The notes beneath the pieces are model-generated. The model saw only the letters and a list, made by a program, of their open reading frames with translations. It was not told the DNA's origin and made no database searches. This document shows positions 58,561-64,000 of a stretch of 64,000 nucleotides of DNA, piece by piece. The DNA comes from Streptomyces sp. NBC_01465 (GTDB taxonomy: Bacteria > Actinomycetota > Actinomycetes > Streptomycetales > Streptomycetaceae), in contig NZ_CP109467.1 of the NCBI RefSeq assembly GCF_036227325.1, positions 1,178,001 through 1,242,000 of the forward strand. The letters run 5' to 3'. The position numbers and the translations under genes were made by a program. Each line of letters begins with the position of its first letter. Position 1 is the first letter of the stretch.

Positions 58561-58574
58561 ATACCGACCGGTAC
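58561..58574. promoter_or_regulatory. TetR-like operator upstream of the molybdoenzyme gene
   Basis: ATACCGACCGGTAC contains TACCGACCGGTA, five of six pairs palindromic. It shares ATACCGAC-GGT with the operators at 29459 and 34992. It lies 45 bases from the molybdoenzyme ATG and just downstream of a TetR gene. Confidence 0.5.
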
Positions 58575-58589
58575 GCATGGCGGCGAGAG

Positions 58590-59204
58590 CTAGTCGAGAG
58601 TCTTTGCGAGATACGCGCGCAGGAGGATGCGCACCTCCGTCACCAAGGCCGGATCGCCCTCGGGGTCGGTACGGAAAGCGAGTTGGAGTACGGCGTCGGC
58701 GGCCTCGACCGCGACCAGGAACGTCCGGTGCAGCGCTTCGTCGGGAGTGCGGCCCAGATGCGCGCCGAGCAGCCCCGTGAGCCGGTCCGCGACCAGGGAG
58801 TTCCCTTCGTACGGGGTGGCCGGCGGGCCGAACTCGACCAGCGCGAAGCCGGGGACGGTCCGCTTCATGTCCAGGTACTCGTCCAGTACGGCGTCGATCA
58901 TCGCGTGCCAGTCGGCCGCGGGAAGCGTGGCCAGCCGGGCGGCGATCCGCTCCGCGTACATGTCCAGATTGCGGCGGGCCAGGGCGTCGGCCATGGCCCG
59001 CTTGTTGCCGAAGAAGCGGTAGACGGAGCCGATGGGCACCCCGGCGCGGGCCGCGACGGCGCGGGTCGAGAGGTGCTCGTACCCCGTCTCGTCGAGCAGT
59101 ACGGCGCAGGCCTCCAGTATCCGGTCGAGGCGCTCGGCACTGCGCTGCTGCACGGGGGCCCTGCGGAGGGTGTTCTCGTGATCTTCAGGCACGGTCCCCA
59201 TCAT
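58590..59204 (-). CDS. TetR-family regulator
   Basis: A protein of 204 residues from the ATG at 59204 (213 from the alternative ATG at 59231). HTH is STRAVAARAGVPIGSVYRFFGNKRAMADALARRNL at about 40-75 and the C-terminal domain is VPGFALVEFGPPATPYEG. It lies 73 bases upstream of the molybdoenzyme gene on the same strand and could regulate it through the site between the two genes. It is divergent from the ECF sigma gene (87-bp gap). Confidence 0.84.
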   Translation of the reverse strand: MMGTVPEDHENTLRRAPVQQRSAERLDRILEACAVLLDETGYEHLSTRAVAARAGVPIGSVYRFFGNKRAMADALARRNLDMYAERIAARLATLPAADWHAMIDAVLDEYLDMKRTVPGFALVEFGPPATPYEGNSLVADRLTGLLGAHLGRTPDEALHRTFLVAVEAADAVLQLAFRTDPEGDPALVTEVRILLRAYLAKTLD

Positions 59205-59291
59205 GCCCCGAGCCCGCGGCGCGGACGTCATGTCCTGACGACGGCTGGCGCGGGGGTGCGTCCGGGCGCTAGGAAGGCTGCACGAGGGGTG

Positions 59292-59873
59292 GTGCCGGTG
59301 GAGCCTCCGCACAGCAAGCCGCCGACCGACGAGCAACTCAGGCAACGCCTGGTGTACGGGGACGGGTCCGCGCTGTCCGACGCGTACGACGCCTACGGCC
59401 CGCTCGTCACCCGCGTCGCCCTGCGCGTCACCCGCTCCCCCTCGGCCGCCGAGGACATCGCGCAGGAGGTATTCACGCAGCTCTGGACGCGCCCGTACGC
59501 CTTCGACCCGGACCGCGGCTCGCTGCGGACCTGGCTGTCCATGCTGGCGCACCGGCGGGCGGTGGACTGGGTGCGGAGCGAGGAACGCCACCGCAAGGCC
59601 GCCCGCGCGCTGGCGGTCGTCCACACCGAGGAGGTGCAGGAGAATCCGGACGCGGAGCGCGCCCTCATGCTGCACTCCGCGCTCGCCGAACTCCCGCTGC
59701 CCCAGCGGCAGGTGGTCCACTTGTCGTATTTCGCGGGCCGGACGTACCGTCAAGCAGCGGCGGAACTCGGCATCCCCGAAGGCACCGCCAAGAGCAGGCT
59801 GCGGGCCGCCCTGCACCGACTGGCCACCATGCTGGCCGAGCCGCCCGACCCGGCGATCGAAGAGGGTGTGTGA
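59292..59873 (+). CDS. ECF-family RNA polymerase sigma factor
   Basis: A 193-residue group-4 sigma factor. Region 2 is ALSDAYDAYGPLVTRVALRVTRSPSAAEDIAQEVFTQLW, with the core-binding and -10 contacts in GSLRTWLSMLAHRRAVDWVR. Region 4 is PLPQRQVVHLSYFAGRTYRQAAAELGIPEGTAKSRLRAALHRL (both quoted in part for orientation). Region 3 is lacking. GTG codons at 59289, 59292 and 59298 are all possible starts, with GAGGGG upstream. TGATG joins it to the anti-sigma gene. It probably directs RNA polymerase to its own regulon, which may include the downstream genes. Confidence 0.92.
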   Translation: MPVEPPHSKPPTDEQLRQRLVYGDGSALSDAYDAYGPLVTRVALRVTRSPSAAEDIAQEVFTQLWTRPYAFDPDRGSLRTWLSMLAHRRAVDWVRSEERHRKAARALAVVHTEEVQENPDAERALMLHSALAELPLPQRQVVHLSYFAGRTYRQAAAELGIPEGTAKSRLRAALHRLATMLAEPPDPAIEEGV

Positions 59874-60919
59874 TGTCCGAGGGCCACGAAGCGGTACGCG
59901 ACCTGCTCGGCGCGTGGGCGTTGCGTGCGGGCGAACCGGGCGACGAGCGGCTGGTCCGGGACCACTTGGCGGGCTGCGCACCCTGTACGGCGGAGGCCGC
60001 CCGGCTGCGTACGGCGGTCGCCGTCCTCGACGGGCCGGACGACATCCGCACACCGGCGGGGGCGCGCGGCGCCGTGCTGGCGGCGGCGCTGGGACGGCGC
60101 GAGGCCGCACCCCGGGTGGCGGCGCACGCCGCGCCGTACGCCGCCGCGGTGGCCGGGCTCGACGCGCTGCTGCGGGAGGTGGGGGACTCCGGGGCCGATG
60201 GGGCCGATGGGGCCGATGGGCTGTGGGCGGCGCCGGTGGTGCACGACTGGGATGTGCACGCCACCGTCGCGCATCTGGTGGCCGCCGACGAGCCGCTCGC
60301 ACTGCGGCTCGCACCGGATCCCGGTGAGGCCCCGCCACCGTCGGACGCCCCCTGGCACGAGACCTGGGCCGCGCGTACGGCCGCCGTCATCGCCCGTGAA
60401 CACGCGCGCACCCCGGCGGCGACCTGGCGGACCTGGCGCGAGCAGACGCGCACGCTGCTGGCCTCGCCGTCCGCGTATAGCACCGAACTAGCCTGCACAG
60501 AGGTCGAGTTGATGGGACTGCGGCTGCCGGTCGCGGAGCATTTCCTCATCCGGGCGTTCGAGACATGGGTCCACACCGACGACATCGGCCGGGCGATCGG
60601 CCACTCCGTGCCACCGCCCGCCGGTGAGCATCTGCGGCGTCTCGTCGGGCTCGCCCTGCGCATCCTGCAGCGGGCGACGAACCCGGGCGCACCACCGGTC
60701 CTGCTGACCCTCCGAGGCCCGGGACCCGACGACATCCACCGGCAGCGGCTCGGGTCGGACACCGGTCCCGTCGTCGGCGAACTCGCCGTGGACACCGTCG
60801 ACTTCTGCCTGCTGATGGGCGGACGGTACGCACCCGGGGACATCCCCCAGAGCGTCACGGGCGACCGGTCCGCCACCCTGAACACACTGGAGAGGGCCGC
60901 TTCGCTCGCCTGGCTTTGA
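59873..60919 (+). CDS. Zinc-finger anti-sigma factor fused to an MDMPI-type domain
   Basis: A 348-residue protein. The ZAS motif H31-x3-C35-x2-C38 (HLAGCAPC) lies near the N terminus. From about residue 80 a mycothiol-dependent maleylpyruvate isomerase-type helical bundle follows (VVHDWDVHATVAHLVAADE, AEHFLIRAFETWVHTDDIGRA). ZAS proteins hold ECF sigma factors inactive until zinc or thiol status changes. The ATG overlaps the sigma stop by one base. A GAD tripeptide repeats three times around residues 107-115 from a nine-base DNA repeat. The MDMPI fusion could sense mycothiol or a ligand; this is inference. Confidence 0.82.
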   Translation: MSEGHEAVRDLLGAWALRAGEPGDERLVRDHLAGCAPCTAEAARLRTAVAVLDGPDDIRTPAGARGAVLAAALGRREAAPRVAAHAAPYAAAVAGLDALLREVGDSGADGADGADGLWAAPVVHDWDVHATVAHLVAADEPLALRLAPDPGEAPPPSDAPWHETWAARTAAVIAREHARTPAATWRTWREQTRTLLASPSAYSTELACTEVELMGLRLPVAEHFLIRAFETWVHTDDIGRAIGHSVPPPAGEHLRRLVGLALRILQRATNPGAPPVLLTLRGPGPDDIHRQRLGSDTGPVVGELAVDTVDFCLLMGGRYAPGDIPQSVTGDRSATLNTLERAASLAWL

Positions 60920-61048
60920 CCCCAACTCCCGTACCGTAAAGGCCTGTTGCCCGACTGTTACGCATCGTGCCCAATCCACGGCCCCCGCCGGACGCGAATG
61001 CCATCCGTCAGACAAGACCGAACTTGTCGAACGGAACGGACGGACGCG

Positions 61049-62602
61049 ATGACCGCAATCACCAGGACCGCGCGGGGACGCAGGTCCCTCGCCGCGCTCA
61101 CCTGTGGTGCGCTGGCCGCCGGGGGGCTCGCCGCCGCCGGCGTAAAGGCGCTCGAACCGGGGGCCGCGCAGGCTTCCAGCCACCGGGAGGCTCCGCTGAT
61201 CTCGGGGCAGCCCCAGTACGACAACACCGACGTGTACGCCTTCGTCAGCCCCGACCGGCCTGACACGACGACACTCGTCGCCAACTGGCTGCCCTTCGAG
61301 GAACCGGCGGGCGGGCCGAACTTCTACAAGTTCGCCCCGGACGCCCAGTACGACATCCACATCGACAACAACGGTGACGGACAAGGGGAGTTCGTCTACC
61401 GGTGGACCTTCAAGGACCACACCAAGAACGGCAACACCTTCCTCTACAACACGGGCGCGGTGAAGACCGTCGACGACCCGGACCTCAACTTCACCCAGAC
61501 CTACGACATCGACCTGCTCCGCCTCGACAACCAGCGGCTCGTCTCCGACACGAAGATCGCCAGGGACCTGCCCGTCGCCCCGTCCAACGTCGGCAAGGCG
61601 TCGATGCCCGACTACAAGTCGCTGCGCGACCAGGCGGTGAAGCGGCTCTCCGACGGCTCCACGGCCTTCGCGGGCCAGGCCGACGACCCCTTCTTCCTCG
61701 ATCTGCGGGTCTTCGACCTGCTGTACGGGGGCGATCTCTCCGAGGTCGGCAAGGACACCCTGAAGGGGTACAGCGTCCAGAGCGTCGCCCTGCAGATCCC
61801 CACGGCGAAGATCCGGCAGTCGGCGTCCCAGCCGACGATCGGCGTCTGGTCGACCACCCAGCGCAAGAACGCGCAGGGCGGCTGGACCCAGGTCTCGCGG
61901 CTCGGCAACCCGCTGGTCAACGAGGTCGTCGTACCGATGAAGGACAAGGACAGGTTCAACGCGTCCGCGCCCTGGAACGACGGGCAGTTCCTTCCGTACG
62001 TGACCAAGCCCGAGCTCCCGAAGCTCATCGAGGCCATCTACAAGATCAAGGCGCCCAAGGAGCCGCGCAACGACCTCGTCTCGGTCTATCTGACCGGGGT
62101 CAAGGGCCTCAACCAGCCTCCGGGGGTCCGGCCCGCCGAGGAACTGCGGCTGAACACCGCCATCAGGCCGACGGCCTCGCCCAAGCGGCTCGGGGTCCTC
62201 GACGGCGACAATGCGGGCTTTCCCAACGGGCGCCGGCTCACCGACGACGTCATCGACATCTCGCTGCAGGCCGTCGAGGGTGAACTCGTCGGCAACAAGA
62301 ACGACTTGGGCGATGCGGTGAACGCCAACGACCAGCAGTTCGGGAGCAGCTTCCCGTACCTCGCACTGCCTGCCTCCGGCTCGCAGGGTCCGCTCGCGAA
62401 GAAAGGCTCGGGCTCCTCTTCCGGCAACAGCACCGACAGCCGGATGTCGGGCTCGACCGCGCTCACCGGGTCCTCCGGCGGCGCGGGCGGCACCAACGAC
62501 ACCCTGCTGATCGCCTCGGCGGCCGGCGCGGGCGGCGGAGTGCTGCTGATAGGCCTCGGCCTGGCCTGGTGGCGCATGCGCCGCCGGAGCCTCCTCGGCT
62601 GA
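61049..62602 (+). CDS. Exported DUF4331 protein with C-terminal membrane anchor
   Basis: A 517-residue exported protein. Residues 1-40 have an RR-containing signal (ARGRRSLAALTCGALAAGGLAAAG). The DUF4331 domain starts ASSHREAPLISGQPQYDNTDVYAFVS and spans most of the length. A Ser/Gly-rich linker leads to the anchor helix LLIASAAGAGGGVLLIGLGLAWW and a basic tail, MRRRS. Function unknown. It follows the anti-sigma gene after 129 bases and precedes a TPR protein, an association seen in other Streptomyces. The ATG at 61049 is preferred because the signal follows it. Confidence 0.84.
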   Translation: MTAITRTARGRRSLAALTCGALAAGGLAAAGVKALEPGAAQASSHREAPLISGQPQYDNTDVYAFVSPDRPDTTTLVANWLPFEEPAGGPNFYKFAPDAQYDIHIDNNGDGQGEFVYRWTFKDHTKNGNTFLYNTGAVKTVDDPDLNFTQTYDIDLLRLDNQRLVSDTKIARDLPVAPSNVGKASMPDYKSLRDQAVKRLSDGSTAFAGQADDPFFLDLRVFDLLYGGDLSEVGKDTLKGYSVQSVALQIPTAKIRQSASQPTIGVWSTTQRKNAQGGWTQVSRLGNPLVNEVVVPMKDKDRFNASAPWNDGQFLPYVTKPELPKLIEAIYKIKAPKEPRNDLVSVYLTGVKGLNQPPGVRPAEELRLNTAIRPTASPKRLGVLDGDNAGFPNGRRLTDDVIDISLQAVEGELVGNKNDLGDAVNANDQQFGSSFPYLALPASGSQGPLAKKGSGSSSGNSTDSRMSGSTALTGSSGGAGGTNDTLLIASAAGAGGGVLLIGLGLAWWRMRRRSLLG

Positions 62603-62651
62603 GGCCCCGTGTCCGGTGCGGCTGCGCAGCATCCCCGGCGGCCGCGCCCCC

Positions 62652-62685
62652 GGTGGGGCGGGTCACCTCCCCTTCCCGCCCCACC
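62652..62685. terminator. Hairpin between the DUF4331 and TPR genes
   Basis: GGTGGGGCGGG (62652-62662) and CCCGCCCCACC (62675-62685) are perfect 11-base arms around a 12-base loop. It could be a terminator or a processing/attenuation element in a 124-bp gap. Confidence 0.55.
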
Positions 62686-62726
62686 GCGCACCGATCCGAT
62701 CCGCACCGTGCGAAAGGAACAGCAGG

Positions 62727-64000
62727 ATGTCCCTGTACGAGACCGACTCCGGGAGCCGTCGCTTCGTGTCACGCCGCGCGGTGGCCGTGGGCGGAGCCGC
62801 CGCGGCCGTCGCCGTCGCGATCAGCGCGGCCGGGATCGTCGCCGGAGGCGGTCCGGCCGCCCCGTCCGCGACCGGGGACTTCGCGCCCGGCACGGGAGTC
62901 GCGGCGCTCCAGGCCCACCTCAGGGCACAGCCCAGGGACGCCCCGGCCTGGGCCCGGCTCGGCGCCGCCTATGTGGAGCAGGCGCGGACCACCGGTGACC
63001 CGGGGCGCTACCCGCAGGCCCAACAGGCCCTCGCCCGCTCTCTTTCCGTACAGCCGCGGGGCAATGACGCGGCGCTCGCGGGACGTGCGGCCCTCGCCGC
63101 CGCGCGGCACGACTTCACGGGGGCGCTGCGCGACGCGCGGGCCGCCCTCGCCCTCAACCCCTACAGCCAGGGCGCTCTCGCCGTCCGCATCGACGCGCTC
63201 GTCGAACTCGGCCGCTACGGGGCCGCGTCGACCGCCGCCGAGGAGGCCGACCGCAGGCGGCCCGGCGTCCCGGTCTTCACCCGGCTCGCGTACGTCCACG
63301 AGCTGCGCGGTGACGTGGCGGGCGCGCGCCGGATCCTCACCCAGGCGCTCGGTACCGCCACCGCGCCCGGAGACCGTGCCTACGTGGCGACGGCGCTCGG
63401 TCAACTCGCCTGGTCCCAGGGCGAGTACGGGGCAGCCCTCGACCACTTCACCACCGCGCTGCGCGCCGACCCCCGCCATCTCCCGGCCCTGGAGTGGCGG
63501 GCCCGCACCGGCGGCTCCGTACCCGGGATGGAGGCCGTCGTCGCCCGCTACCCGCTCCCCGCCGAACTGGTCGCGCTCGGTGAGCTGTACGAGGCCGGGG
63601 GCCGCCCCGCCGACGCCCGCAGGCAGTACGCGCTGATCTCCACCTGGACGGCGCTGGCCCGTGCGGGCGGCGTCAACACCGACCTGGACACCGCGCTGGC
63701 CGAGGCCGAACACGGCAGCGCCGCCGAGGGGTTGCGGGCCGCCCGCGCCGAGTGGGCGCGCCGGCACACGGTGCACACGGCGGACGTGCTGGCCTGGGCG
63801 CTGTACCGGAGCGGCAGGGCCCGCGAGGCACTCCCGTACGCGGTGAAGGCCGCCGCCCCCGGCTACCGCAACGCCGCGTTCCTCTTCCACCGGGGCATGA
63901 TCGAGCGGGCCGCGGGCGAGCCACGCGCCGCCCGCCGCTCGCTGTCCACGGCACTGGCACTCAACTCCCGCTTCTCACCGACGGGTTCGCGGCAGGCGCG
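62727..64000 (+). CDS. Exported tetratricopeptide-repeat protein (3' end outside window)
   Basis: The frame is open from the ATG at 62727 (AAAGGA upstream) to the window edge, at least 424 residues. Residues 8-40 form a signal or anchor (RRFVSRRAVAVGGAAAAVAVAISAAGIVAGG). At least six TPR-like units follow, for example AWARLGAAYVEQARTTGDPGRYPQAQQALARSL and YVATALGQLAWSQGEYGAALDHFTTAL. It is likely a scaffold at the membrane surface, encoded with the DUF4331 protein. The C-terminal domain is not visible. Confidence 0.83.
   Translation, partial: MSLYETDSGSRRFVSRRAVAVGGAAAAVAVAISAAGIVAGGGPAAPSATGDFAPGTGVAALQAHLRAQPRDAPAWARLGAAYVEQARTTGDPGRYPQAQQALARSLSVQPRGNDAALAGRAALAAARHDFTGALRDARAALALNPYSQGALAVRIDALVELGRYGAASTAAEEADRRRPGVPVFTRLAYVHELRGDVAGARRILTQALGTATAPGDRAYVATALGQLAWSQGEYGAALDHFTTALRADPRHLPALEWRARTGGSVPGMEAVVARYPLPAELVALGELYEAGGRPADARRQYALISTWTALARAGGVNTDLDTALAEAEHGSAAEGLRAARAEWARRHTVHTADVLAWALYRSGRAREALPYAVKAAAPGYRNAAFLFHRGMIERAAGEPRAARRSLSTALALNSRFSPTGSRQA

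Noticed and set aside
60190..60218. Short tandem nine-base repeat encoding Gly-Ala-Asp three times
   Set aside because: In frame inside the anti-sigma gene and only about three units; a simple slippage product rather than a functional array.
60488..62632. 714-codon minus-strand frame opposite the DUF4331 gene
   Set aside because: Antisense shadow: no ribosome site, no domain, and the plus strand has a signal peptide, DUF4331 domain and anchor.

Overview
The window is about 72% G+C by eye, uses GTG as well as ATG starts, and packs genes into short operons on both strands. It carries gnt genes, a SARP-type AAA regulator, an ECF sigma/zinc anti-sigma pair, a zf-HC2/mycothiol-type fold and a MsiK-like orphan ATPase. 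All of this points to a Streptomyces chromosome. I found no tRNA, rRNA, CRISPR array, transposase or integrase. No gene-free stretch exceeds about 210 bases, so it looks like chromosomal arm or core-flank DNA rather than an island.

Layout. 1-2582: gluconate operon (divergent gntR / gntK-gntP), closed by a 46-bp perfect palindrome. 2650-10423: secreted S8 protease, PaaX-family regulator, MFS exporter and secreted alpha/beta hydrolase. 10581-17846: an aromatic acid divergon. To the left run a MarR repressor, an IclR regulator and a Rieske oxygenase/reductase pair (VanA/VanB-like). To the right run SDR, amidohydrolase, CoA ligase and MaoC hydratase. Gene content and order fit the CouRNOLM p-hydroxycinnamate route, followed by vanillate demethylation. 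17866-28468: cytochrome b561/YedY-like pair, amino-acid permease, ASCH protein, KstD-like flavoprotein, DMT-Nudix-DUF202-DUF202 operon, and quinone-oxidoreductase and F420-type reductase genes with an HxlR regulator.

28521-34954: a metallo-beta-lactamase-fold hydrolase, then two transcription units that together encode an APH-fold kinase, an acyl-CoA dehydrogenase, a TetR regulator, an AMP-ligase and an SDR. The enzyme set matches the Lva (levulinate) pathway of Pseudomonas and the two halves of animal ACAD10/ACAD11. Both units carry the same 12-base operator core. 35075-41764: Tat-exported NamZ-like GH171 protein, alpha/beta hydrolase, secreted Ntn acylase, zinc-ribbon protein and SoxR. 41868-48617: MaoC, TetR, YiaA-like protein, acyl-CoA dehydrogenase, TetR, ArsR-like regulator, and Zn-alcohol and aldehyde dehydrogenases. 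Two further duplicated TetR-type operators tie these units together. 48776-58516: SARP-AAA-TPR regulator, orphan ABC ATPase, MFS, CitMHS citrate transporter and a molybdopterin oxidoreductase. 58590-64000: TetR, ECF sigma factor with a zinc-finger/MDMPI-fused anti-sigma factor, DUF4331 exported protein and a TPR lipoprotein-like or exported protein cut by the window end.

The recurring theme is CoA-thioester catabolism under local repressors. Repeated inverted-repeat operators let several of these repressors be matched to their likely targets from the sequence alone.
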